Assembly (NCBI GenBank): GCA_963807425.1
Contig: CAWEBZ010000012.1
Span: forward strand, 581,957-645,956
Reading direction: 5' to 3'
DNA length: 64,000 nucleotides
DNA from: VRUE01 sp963807425
GTDB taxonomy: Bacteria; Actinomycetota; Thermoleophilia; Solirubrobacterales; 70-9
Below are positions 1 to 6,828 of the stretch, piece by piece; the stretch's first letter is position 1; every line of letters begins with the position of its first letter. Position numbers and translations under genes: made by a program. The notes below the pieces were generated by a model that was given only the letters and a program-made list of their open reading frames with translations, had not been told where the DNA came from and did no database searches.

Positions 1-10
1 CCTTCAACCG

Positions 11-1336
11 ATGGCGCGGCGAACGAGGAGAGTTTCCGTACTGGCAGTGGCGCTGTCGCTGCTGATCTCCTCTGCGGCTATGGCCGCGACCCGCTACGCA
101 GCGCCGGGCGGAACCGGCGCCGATCCGTGCGCCAAACCCGCCAAACCCTGCTCCGTGTACACCGCTGCCGATGGGAATGCGCCGGGCTCGTCGATCGAGG
201 CTGGAGATGTGGTCGAACTCGCGCCCGGCACCTATCACGCAGAATCCGAAGGGGAATTTGGCTATGTCCCAAGCGTGATGCTGCCGGAGGGCGTCATCGT
301 CCGGGGGCAACCAGGCAAGGCAAAGCCGGTCATCCTCATCGAGGACAACGAAGCCTACGGCGCCTTCTACGTCCCCACGGGAGCGGAAGTCGCGGATGTG
401 GAAATCCGCAACCAGTCGGACCACGGGCCGGCGATCGGCGTCTCCGGAGGAACGCTGGATCGAGTGATCGCTCGTTCGACGACCAGCGTCGAAGCCACCT
501 GCGACTTCAGCTCGGGAACGATCCGCAGTAGTGCCTGCCTCAACTCGGGTGGGGGCTCGGCGATCGGAGTCAACATTTTTGCGAAGGGAACCTTCGGGGG
601 CGTCATCCGCAACAGCACCCTGATCGCAACCGGCCCAGGCTCGGTGGGCATGAGCTTCATCTGCCACGCCTTCAAGAGAGGAATGGCGATGACGATCGAT
701 GCGGTAGGGGTGCTGGTTAAGGGAGAGGCGAAAGACGTGATCGCTCGCGGCCTTTCCGACAATAAAGGTCGGGGGGCGATCGTCAGCATCGAGTTCCGAG
801 CCTCCAGCTATTCGACCGTCGAAACCGAAGTCATGCATCACGGTCGGGCCTCGGTCACCGCGCCGGGGACCAACGGCAACATTACGGCGCTGCCACTGCT
901 CGCCGCCGACAACTTCCACCAGCTGCCCGACTCGCCGACGATTGACAGAGGGGCGGTCGACGAAGCCAGCGACACCCTCGACGTCGACAAGCAGCCGCGG
1001 GCGATGGGCGGACTGCCGGATATCGGCGCCGATGAGCTCGGCTCCGCCACCCCCAAAGCCAACCCGGTGCCTTCCACGCAGCTAGGGGGGCACCCGTGGG
1101 ACCTGAGTCCGAAACGGATCGCCAAGTTCACCTTCGGCTCGAGCGAGCCTGGATCGCGCTTCCAATGCAAGCTCGACCTCAAGCCTTTCCGCGCTTGCAC
1201 CTCCCCGTACGAGAAGAAAGTCAAGTTGGGAAAGCACAGGTTCCAGGTTCGTGCCATTGACCCGCAGGGACAGGTCGACCGGACTCCGGCCGCGTTCCGT
1301 TGGCGGGTTCTCCGCTGGCGGGCTTTTCTGCCCTGA
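11..1336 (+). CDS. Secreted right-handed beta-helix (choice-of-anchor Q-like) protein
   Basis: The 441-residue product begins with a classical signal peptide (MARRTRR, a hydrophobic stretch, then AMA-A near residue 25). The middle is rich in the G/N/V turns of a parallel beta-helix. Near residues 300-345 a stretch containing DSPTIDRGA and DIGADE resembles the choice-of-anchor Q region that follows such helices in surface proteins. The last 80 residues form an Ig-like module (FTFGSSEPGSRFQCKLD), which in these bacteria often repeats in surface proteins. Export to the cell surface is inferred; no catalytic residues were recognised. The start is the first ATG in the window, so an upstream promoter cannot be judged. 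Confidence 0.75.
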   Translation: MARRTRRVSVLAVALSLLISSAAMAATRYAAPGGTGADPCAKPAKPCSVYTAADGNAPGSSIEAGDVVELAPGTYHAESEGEFGYVPSVMLPEGVIVRGQPGKAKPVILIEDNEAYGAFYVPTGAEVADVEIRNQSDHGPAIGVSGGTLDRVIARSTTSVEATCDFSSGTIRSSACLNSGGGSAIGVNIFAKGTFGGVIRNSTLIATGPGSVGMSFICHAFKRGMAMTIDAVGVLVKGEAKDVIARGLSDNKGRGAIVSIEFRASSYSTVETEVMHHGRASVTAPGTNGNITALPLLAADNFHQLPDSPTIDRGAVDEASDTLDVDKQPRAMGGLPDIGADELGSATPKANPVPSTQLGGHPWDLSPKRIAKFTFGSSEPGSRFQCKLDLKPFRACTSPYEKKVKLGKHRFQVRAIDPQGQVDRTPAAFRWRVLRWRAFLP

Positions 1337-1457
1337 GTTAGAACGGGCGTCGCGAATGCCTCGATGCGGAAGTCGGCCCGATCCTGGGGCACGAAATGGG
1401 GCAAGAACCCCCCACATATTCCAGCCGATCTCGATTCGCCAAACCGCTTGAAACCGT

Positions 1458-1530
1458 GCCCCACGTAGTCCAGCGGGTCCCAGATTCGGGCTCATAACCC
1501 GAAGGGTCAGGAATAGATTCGACTGCCGAC
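1458..1530 (+). pseudogene. Degenerate tRNA-like sequence (Glu-like 5' half)
   Basis: The sequence starts GCCCCACGTAGTCCAGCGG, close to the acceptor and D-arm of an actinobacterial tRNA-Glu. It continues with a good anticodon arm (TCGGG, loop CTCATAA, CCCGA) and a recognisable but broken T-arm (ATTCGACT). The 3' acceptor does not pair with the 5' end, so it cannot fold as a functional tRNA. It lies in the gene-free stretch 1337-1712, where I otherwise see only the repeat at 1553-1584. A related remnant is at 6132. Confidence 0.45.
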
Positions 1531-1552
1531 CTTGGCTTAATTGGGTCCGATC

Positions 1553-1584
1553 GGAACCGGCCCAAACAATTGAAGCTGGACCAA
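1553..1584 (+). repeat. Dispersed repeat copy R1 (solo end of the 6.8 kb element)
   Basis: Contains CCCAAACAATTGAAGCTGG followed by ACCAA, matching the right end of the inverted-repeat element at 6829-7404 except for one base. No partner end is visible nearby, so it looks like a solo terminal repeat. Confidence 0.6.
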
Positions 1585-1712
1585 GGCCGCCCAGGACCCA
1601 CTCGCCTCGATCCGCTCCCGCTATTCGCGCAGAACAGGAGCGGATGAGCGGGGCGGGGTGCGGCCCAGAATCGTCTCATTGAATCCGTTGCGGGTGTGAT
1701 GATGCTGCGGCC

Positions 1713-2116
1713 GTGACGGACCAGCCATCTCGACCTTCGACGGAGGAATGGCTCGCCCGGCTAGAGTCGAAGATCGAGGGCGGCAAATGGTGGTGGGATC
1801 CCGTGTGGTGGCGGTGATCAGCGCAGCGATCCTCGGCCTTTCCAGCCTTGCTTGGCAGATCAAGCCATGGGAGGCGTTTGAGGGCGACGAACCGGCCACC
1901 GTTAGGCTCACCGAAGGCCACGCGGCCGCCTACGCCAGGAATCAGTGGAATGCGTATCTGCGGGTCCTCAATTGGACGCGAAGCAGCAGAACCCCGCGAC
2001 GGTTCAGACCCAGGAGGCCCGAAAGCGTCCACGGGCTGTCTGAGATAACGCGTCAAGGTCAGGATAGGATGAGTCGCGTGGCCTGGCCCAACCGAGACAA
2101 CAAGGTCGTGCATTGA
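1713..2116 (+). CDS. Possible small single-pass membrane protein, frame-disrupted
   Basis: Two overlapping frames together look like one gene. From GTG 1713 a short frame encodes a Trp-rich start (STEEWLARLE ... WWWDPVWWR) and ends at 1815-1817. The minus-one frame then encodes a hydrophobic helix (VVAVISAAILGLSSLAW) and a polar tail to 2116. A single lost base or a -1 frameshift near 1803-1815 would join them. An alternative is a shorter gene from ATG 1790 in the second frame. The last 45 residues look low-quality. It ends at 2116, overlapping the next gene by 4 bases. No family recognised. Confidence 0.3.
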
Positions 2117-2670
2117 GCCTAAGCACCGCGTTGGCACTCTCAATCTCTGCGGCTGGCGTTGCCGTCGCTCTAGGCACTCTCGTCAAGGCGTATGTCGAGT
2201 ATGCACAGCAGGGAAAGCAGAGACGTGCGGAACTCTTTTTTTCGCTCCGCGCACGGCTAAAGGCGGACAAACTGGGCTGCATCGCTGAACTTGTCGACCT
2301 GACTGAATCAGGCGATCCGACAAGTGCGACCGAATCAAGGCGCAGATTGGCCGAGATCCCTCTTCGCGACAAGCGGGACTATGTCGGACTCTTTGAGGAG
2401 GTTGCAGTCTTTATGAAGAAGGGTCAGATTGAGCCAGAGCTCGCGCATTACATGTTCGGTTATTACGCGTTGCTATGCAGGGAATGCAAGGAGTTCTGGT
2501 CAAATATCAATTTTGCCCACGATTACTGGAGCATTTTTCATAACTTCTGTCATGAAACAAAAGTGTTCCAGGAAGAGCTTGCCCAGGAACGTGCCCAGGA
2601 GTGCGGTCCCGGGGGTGTTGCCTACATTAGCGATGACGGGGAGCTCATTGTTGACGAGAGCCACAGTTAA
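2113..2670 (+). CDS. Membrane-anchored alpha-helical protein (DUF4760-like)
   Basis: The product is 185 residues from a TTG start at 2113. It opens with one transmembrane helix (ALSISAAGVAVALGTLV) and then a cytoplasmic helical domain whose start (YAQQGKQRRAELFFSLRARL) resembles the DUF4760 style of membrane-anchored helical proteins. Codon use is visibly richer in A and T than in the housekeeping part of the window, which suggests acquisition. Its 3' end overlaps the next gene (start 2633) by 38 bases, so the two are probably co-translated. Function unknown; the family match is from memory of sequence style, not a search. Confidence 0.7.
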   Translation: MSLSTALALSISAAGVAVALGTLVKAYVEYAQQGKQRRAELFFSLRARLKADKLGCIAELVDLTESGDPTSATESRRRLAEIPLRDKRDYVGLFEEVAVFMKKGQIEPELAHYMFGYYALLCRECKEFWSNINFAHDYWSIFHNFCHETKVFQEELAQERAQECGPGGVAYISDDGELIVDESHS

Positions 2671-2944
2671 GGTACCAACGCAACTTCGTTCTGCGACCAA
2701 TGGCATTGGTGAAGTTTCCGCCCCAGGAGATACCGTCGGTGCCGTGCTCTCCGCCGTGGGGAAAGTCTATCCGGAGCTAATGGAGCGCATTGGGGTACAC
2801 GACGACAGCTTTTACGATTTTACAATAAGACGGTACGTGCATATTTATGTAGGAGGCGAGGATATCCGCTTCCAGAATGGACTAGAGACTCCTCTCAACG
2901 ATGGTGATGAGATAACGATTTTGCCTGCAAATGCTGGCGGTTAG
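2633..2944 (+). CDS. MoaD/ThiS-like sulfur-carrier (ubiquitin-fold) protein
   Basis: About 103 residues from ATG 2633 (TTG 2648 or 2651 are alternatives giving a more typical length). It has the MoaD/CysO layout: TVKVPTQLR first strand, a central helix (TVGAVLSAVGKVYPELMERI), VHIYVGGEDIRF, PLNDGDEITILPANAGG. It ends exactly in Gly-Gly, the residue pair that is adenylated and thiocarboxylated in this family. In actinobacteria relatives (CysO) feed cysteine synthesis or act as general sulfur carriers. No E1-like enzyme, JAB protease or cysteine synthase is nearby; its only neighbour is the overlapping membrane protein upstream, so its partner is unknown. Confidence 0.8.
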   Translation: MTGSSLLTRATVKVPTQLRSATNGIGEVSAPGDTVGAVLSAVGKVYPELMERIGVHDDSFYDFTIRRYVHIYVGGEDIRFQNGLETPLNDGDEITILPANAGG

Positions 2945-3140
2945 TTGCTTACCGGGGGAGCACGACGACGCGGGTGGCCGTAGAGCGGGTTCGCATTACC
3001 GCTTTGAATTCAACGCACTAAATCAGGTCAAACTGCCGCTTTCGCGTGAAAGCAGCAGCGGCGCTCCAAAGCCTGCCGGTCCCGAGCGCCCATTGATCAG
3101 CGTCGCGGCGAGCGCTGCGGAGGCCGGGAACCGCAATCAG

Positions 3141-3183
3141 TCCAAACAATTGCCGATAGACCAAACCATTAGTTCTTGCTGCA
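3141..3183 (+). repeat. Dispersed repeat copy R2 (solo right end)
   Basis: TCCAAACAATTG plus AGACCAA and AGTTCTTGCTGC match the right terminus of the 6829-7404 element in the same order and spacing. It lies in the gene-free stretch 2945-3271, in which I see no gene or other recognisable signal. Confidence 0.6.
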
Positions 3184-3271
3184 GAGATCCATCGCGCATA
3201 GGCCGAACCAGGGGTCCCGTCAGGCTACGTGGGCTCGATCACTAGGGATTCTTAATCGCTACGGTCCTGGG

Positions 3272-4072
3272 ATGGTCAGAGCCTTGCGGTGGAGAACGGC
3301 CTGCGGCGTACTTGTCCTCGTCACCGCCATGCTGTTGGGGGCATCCTCGGCGAGCGGGCAAGACGGCTCGCCAGACCGAAATGTCCCCCGTCTCTTCTGG
3401 CTCGGGCAGGAGTTCGACGGCCTGTCGCTGACCGAGGAACCGCTTGATCATTTTTTCATCTACGGAGATTGCGAGCCGCCGCCCGGGGAGGGCGGATGCG
3501 CTCCCCCGTTGGAGGTACAGAACTCGACTACCTGCGGCCGCAATCCGGTCGGTCTCGACAGCCTTCCTAGTCGGCTCTTCAAGCTACGCGGCGGCGGCCT
3601 AGCGGCCGACTACGGAGCCTGGATCGATGTCGGCACCGGCGGCCGGACTGTGACCGTGCACTCCTTCGACTCTAAACTCGCGATGTCAGCGGTGCACGAG
3701 ATCCGCCCTCGGCCTGAAGCCACTCCGAGGGAACTGGCGCCGCCGGTTTACCCGCTGCCCGTCCTGCGGGAGCTGAAGCGTGTGACCGCGGCCGCCCAAA
3801 GGATCCGTGGGATCAAGGCAATCGCCGCTACGACCGACCTCTCGCCCGGCGTCGTGAGAACGCGCCTGCGAACTGCCAAGCTGCTTGGCCCGCAAGCGCT
3901 TGCCAACATCCCCGTCCCCACGCTGTCCTCAGACGCCGTATGGGAGTTGCGCCAACTGGCCTTCGAGGCTCGGGAGCTCGGTTTCTCTGGAACCGCAGAG
4001 CGTCATGAAATCTCGGCCGCGACCCTGCGAGCAAAGATCAATCAGGTGCGAGGCCTCGCTGGCGACTGCTGA
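3272..4072 (+). CDS. Conserved secreted protein of unknown function
   Basis: I chose ATG 3272 because it gives a clean signal peptide (MVRALRWRTACGVLVLVTAM ... ASSASGQ) for a 266-residue product; the longer frame from 3176 adds implausible sequence through a repeat. The mature start PRLFWLGQEFDGLSLT and the segment FIYGDCEPPPGEGGCAPPLEVQN with four nearby cysteines match a secreted family I associate with Thermoleophilia, where this segment is the signature. The C-terminal half is helical (TAAAQRIRGIKAI, ELRQLAFEARELGF). No enzymatic motif seen. It is flanked by repeats on both sides. Confidence 0.65.
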   Translation: MVRALRWRTACGVLVLVTAMLLGASSASGQDGSPDRNVPRLFWLGQEFDGLSLTEEPLDHFFIYGDCEPPPGEGGCAPPLEVQNSTTCGRNPVGLDSLPSRLFKLRGGGLAADYGAWIDVGTGGRTVTVHSFDSKLAMSAVHEIRPRPEATPRELAPPVYPLPVLRELKRVTAAAQRIRGIKAIAATTDLSPGVVRTRLRTAKLLGPQALANIPVPTLSSDAVWELRQLAFEARELGFSGTAERHEISAATLRAKINQVRGLAGDC

Positions 4073-4291
4073 CTGTTCATCTCTCCATGAACCATCGCAA
4101 GCTATCGGGGGCTGAGGGCAAATCGAATAGAAAACCTAGCCAAATAGAAATTGACCTCATCTGAGGCGAGAGGGATGCTCGCTGGTGCGTTTGCCCCAAC
4201 GTCTAAGCGCAAACCACTGGAACCACCTTCACGGGAGAACCCGCCAGACTCTCTTAATTCTTGGCCTGTGGGCGCACTCATAGGAAATTTT

Positions 4292-4380
4292 TAGAAAACG
4301 TCCCCGCAAAAAACTCGACGTTTAGCAGAAACCGTAACTAACAAAGAGAGGGAAAAGAAAGAGATAAAGCAATAACTGAA
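4292..4380 (+). repeat. Direct repeat DR1 (leader of collagen-like pseudogene)
   Basis: An AT-rich stretch containing AACTCGACGTTTAGCAGAAA and CCGTAACTAACAAAGAGAG recurs at 4934-5020 with only scattered changes. Both copies sit directly upstream of a small membrane or secreted reading frame, so the repeat is probably a duplicated 5' leader with promoter or translation signals. The rest of the gene-free stretch 4073-4390 shows a weak stem (GTTTGC / GCAAAC) but no riboswitch I can name. Confidence 0.6.
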
Positions 4381-4390
4381 GAGCCGGAAG

Positions 4391-4918
4391 ATGTTCTCCA
4401 AGCTAAGTACTCACTTCGGGATTCCAGGGGTCATCGCCGTGATCGCCCTGGTCTTCGCCATGCTGGGGGGCGCCTACGCCGCCAAACAGCTCAGGAGACG
4501 GCGTAGGCGCCACGCCCTCAGCCAAATGCTCCCGGGACAAACCAGGCAAGCCCAGCAAGCAAGGCCCCGCTGGTCCAGCAGGCTCCACCGGCGCCCCGGT
4601 GAAACCTCGAAAGAGGAAGACAACGAAACCTCCGCCACCGAAATCTGCACCGGCGAAGAAGGTTCCCCTGGACCGCGGGCGGCAGCGAGAATGCCGGCGT
4701 AATCCTCGCGCCGATCTCTTCACCCTCCTTGACTACTCGAGCGCCAAGCTGCCCGACTGCCGCGCCTTTGGGCAGGCAAGCCCGGTCAATAAAAGAACGG
4801 CGTCGATACCCGGGGCATGGTGGCCTCGGTCAGGGCCTCTGTAAGCGGGGATGCGGTCAGCTTCCTGATCACCAGCGGCATCCCGCGTGGCGAAGGCGCG
4901 CAGGACCTGCCGACCTAG
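4391..4918 (+). pseudogene. Frameshifted collagen-like / GGAYAA-family exported protein remnant
   Basis: Starts with MFSKLSTHFGIPGVIAVIAL and VFAMLGGAYAAK, the hallmark export leader of a large Thermoleophilia family. Around 4485 the frame breaks; in the +1 frame it continues as KPGKPSKQGPAGPAGSTGAP, the short G-P-A repeats that normally follow. A third frame near 4820-4918 gives VSGDAVSFLITSGIPRGEG up to a stop, resembling a C-terminal end. The central part is missing or scrambled. An intact relative would be several hundred residues, so this is best read as a decayed gene. Confidence 0.6.
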
Positions 4919-4933
4919 CTGGCAGGGGAGAAA

Positions 4934-5020
4934 TAGAAAACTTATCCGCAAAAACTCGACGTTTTGCAGAAACCGTAACTAATAAGAGAGAGGAAAAGAA
5001 ATAGATAAAGCAAGGACTGA
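4934..5020 (+). repeat. Direct repeat DR2 (leader copy)
   Basis: Second copy of the leader at 4292-4380 (shared AACTCGACGTTT, GCAGAAACCGTAACTAA, GAGAGG.AAAAGAAA.AGATAAAGCAA). It precedes the tiny lipoprotein-like frame at 5017-5082 instead of the collagen-like gene. Confidence 0.6.
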
Positions 5021-5082
5021 GGAACCTCGGCCTTGCGATCGCGGTCCTCGTCGTCATCGCGATCATGGCCGGCTGCGCATAG
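5017..5082 (+). CDS. Tiny lipoprotein-leader-like peptide (doubtful)
   Basis: A frame beginning at CTG 5017 encodes LRNLGLAIAVLVVIAIMAGCA and stops at 5082. The hydrophobic core followed by MAGC-A looks like a lipobox, as in small entericidin-like lipoproteins, but the only in-frame start is the rare CTG directly after the duplicated leader. It may be a real minimal lipoprotein or the surviving signal sequence of a decayed gene. Confidence 0.25.
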   Translation: MRNLGLAIAVLVVIAIMAGCA

Positions 5083-5245
5083 GCCGCGTAGTTTGACCTA
5101 AACAGGACAGTAGGGCTCTCTAGCGATGGATCAGGACTTTGCCCTGAATCGTGCCCACCCGCTGCGCGTCGACAAAGGGGACTCTCATTTCGGACTCCAT
5201 TTGTCGCGCCCGTTGAATTATACCCCGCTCCGCGCTCGCTTCAGC

Positions 5246-5262
5246 ACCCCTTTGAAAGGGGT
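5246..5262. promoter_or_regulatory. 17-bp palindrome upstream of small membrane gene
   Basis: ACCCCTTTGAAAGGGGT is a perfect palindrome around a central G, 77 bases before the ATG at 5339. A related, less perfect sequence (CGCCCTTTGAAGGGTGG on the minus strand near 7268-7284) precedes the paralogous cassette. The loop is too short for a terminator, so an operator for a dimeric regulator is the better guess. Confidence 0.35.
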
Positions 5263-5338
5263 TAACTCGCCTTCGGGCTCGCCTTCCGTTCACAGCGGTC
5301 GCGGTGTGGGTCGGCTCCAAATCAACAAGGAGTCGAAA

Positions 5339-5512
5339 ATGAAGGTTGTTCGTCTTTCGATAACCGCCGTCGGCGTTAATGCCATCGGACAGCCCCCTGA
5401 CTACCACGTCCACGCGACGGCGATCCTCGGGATCGTGCTCCTGCTGATCCTCATCGGTCATGCGGTCCTGGGCCTGCTCCGCAACCTTCGGGACTTCCGC
5501 AACGGTCACTGA
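5339..5512 (+). CDS. Small single-pass membrane protein
   Basis: I start this gene at ATG 5339 because AAGGAG lies six bases upstream; the longer frame from 5126 has no such site and no sensible sequence. The 57-residue product has a short N-terminus, one long hydrophobic helix (AILGIVLLLILIGHAVLGLL) and a basic tail (RNLRDFRNGH). It precedes the cassette-A gene at 5797 on the same strand. No family recognised; a role at the membrane is all that can be inferred. Confidence 0.55.
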   Translation: MKVVRLSITAVGVNAIGQPPDYHVHATAILGIVLLLILIGHAVLGLLRNLRDFRNGH

Positions 5513-5607
5513 CGAGTGCCCCGAGAGGGTCCACGGCGATTTCGCCATGCGTATGCAGGTGAATGCTCGCCCTCGCAGACTCGTCTCTACGCCTGTGCCT
5601 TCGCGGG

Positions 5608-5966
5608 CCTGCGTGAGGGCGGCAGAGGTGCACCTGCTCATGTACGACCCTCCCTGCAGTCACTACTCCACATTTCAACTCGAGCATCGTCAGGCAGGGT
5701 TTCGGCATTTGTAGCGCGTAGCCGAGAAAGGGGCCGGTCATTCGGGAATCGTTTAGGGGGGACAAAACGCCTTTCGCTGCGCCCTAGATACCCATAATGA
5801 TCCTACCCACCGAACCGACCCCGCTGGACTACATCGCCCTGGGCCTCATCGCGCTGTACCTACTGCCCCACTTTGGTTGCGCGGTACTAGACTTCCTCTT
5901 CTACCTGGACGACTATCTAGAGAACCGGAAGAAAAAACGCTGATCATCGACCCGTTCTCCGGTTCA
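5608..5966 (+). repeat. Cassette A of an inverted duplicated pair
   Basis: This segment is repeated in inverted orientation at about 6905-7262. Shared blocks include CACCTGCTCATGTACGACCC, ACTCCACATTTCAACT.GAG, GTAGCCGAGAAAGGGG and the whole small gene at 5797-5943. Conservation covers about 190 bases of upstream leader as well as the coding part, so the leader is likely functional (promoter or structured 5' UTR). Confidence 0.75.
5797..5943 (+). CDS. Small membrane protein, cassette paralogue 1
   Basis: A 48-residue product, MILPTEPTPLDYIALG then a hydrophobic helix, HFGCAVLDFLFYLDDYLENR and a basic end (KKKR). It is clearly homologous to the 47-residue product of 6940-7083 on the other strand: the PTEPTPL, LLP.FGCAVL and DLDDYLENRK blocks are shared, while differences fall mostly in the hydrophobic helix. 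Retention of frame and motifs in both copies argues that it is a real gene. One short transmembrane segment is predicted by eye; function unknown. Confidence 0.6.
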   Translation: MILPTEPTPLDYIALGLIALYLLPHFGCAVLDFLFYLDDYLENRKKKR

Positions 5967-6131
5967 GGAACGATGGAAGTACCGTCGCCGACCCGTGCCA
6001 GCCGACTTCGACAGCGGGTGCTTTTCATCGCCCCATTGGCGAGGACGGCTCCGAGATCAAGAAGCGGAAGACCCCACGCGACGACGCCGATCCCATCCGA
6101 TCTCGATCTCGCGACAGCCGCTTGTGACCGT

Positions 6132-6174
6132 GCCCACGTTGTCCAGCCGGTCCACCGTTCCGTTCTACGCGGGC
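6132..6174 (+). pseudogene. tRNA 5'-half remnant
   Basis: GCCCACGTTGTCCAGCCGGTC matches the acceptor/D-arm start of a tRNA-Glu-like gene and then decays. The 40 bases before it (CCGATCTCGAT ... CCGCTTG.GACCGT) also match the sequence before the remnant at 1458, so a whole upstream-plus-tRNA segment was duplicated. Confidence 0.4.
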
Positions 6175-6677
6175 CCGGTATCGAGACACGCGCGAGAAGC
6201 GCGGAAGAAAAGCCGAACAGCGACGATCGTCATGCGCGCCAGGAGGATTAGCACCGCTACAAGGACCGCGCTTACAAGCAATTCGGCGAGGAAACTCGGC
6301 TGACTACCCTCCGGAGTCCCCGGTAGTAGACCGAAGAGACACACGATTCCTAGCCCTGAGTAATACACCGCCCCCGAACGCACGATCAGAGCCTCATAGA
6401 GTTCATCGAACGAAAGAGAAATCACACTACCGAGCCGCTTCGTTCTACGATGAGATCGATTCCAGACCGGGTAACGAGTCCTTGGCTTGACATGCTTGGG
6501 CATCGAGCGGAAGGCAAGAACCGCCATCGCAACTGCGCCGAGAAAAAGTCCGGGAGCGGAGGCGAAGATCGCGTTCAGGAACGGCGCGATGTCAGAAAGA
6601 GCGGTCCAGATAGCCGTCGCGATCAGGCTTGCAAGGATTGAACGAGCCCAAAAGTCGTCTTTCAGCTTGCCCAACAT
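6165..6677 (-). CDS. Four-helix integral membrane protein, unknown
   Basis: The 170-residue product has hydrophobic segments near residues 12-35, 38-57, 100-120 and 132-155, with a basic loop in the middle (RYPVWNRSHRRTKR). The N-terminus MLGKLKDDFWARSIL is amphipathic. It lies alone between the two inverted small-membrane-protein cassettes, so it may be cargo of a composite structure. Composition is ordinary for the region and no motif was recognised. Confidence 0.55.
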   Translation of the reverse strand: MLGKLKDDFWARSILASLIATAIWTALSDIAPFLNAIFASAPGLFLGAVAMAVLAFRSMPKHVKPRTRYPVWNRSHRRTKRLGSVISLSFDELYEALIVRSGAVYYSGLGIVCLFGLLPGTPEGSQPSFLAELLVSAVLVAVLILLARMTIVAVRLFFRASRACLDTGPA

Positions 6678-6828
6678 GATGCCATACAGGCTATCGCGCG
6701 GTCCTGGGGATGGCCACCGGCAGACAACCCGCTAGGCCGATTCCGGACCTTGCCGAGCTTAGAAGTGCAGCACTGTTGAAGGCGAAAGCGGGTCTGCCGA
6801 CTGATAAGACTTCCTCTGCTGGCTGCAT

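Noticed and set aside
1458..1530. Functional tRNA-Met or tRNA-Glu
   Set aside because: Acceptor and T-arm cannot pair; only the anticodon arm and 5' half look right.
4160..4260. Riboswitch before the collagen-like remnant (GCAAACC-like bases)
   Set aside because: Some bases recall c-di-GMP (GEMM) motifs but the required GACGCAAAG and second helix are absent.
5126..5338. Longer start (5126) for the small membrane gene
   Set aside because: No ribosome site and no sensible sequence; ATG 5339 has AAGGAG at ideal distance.
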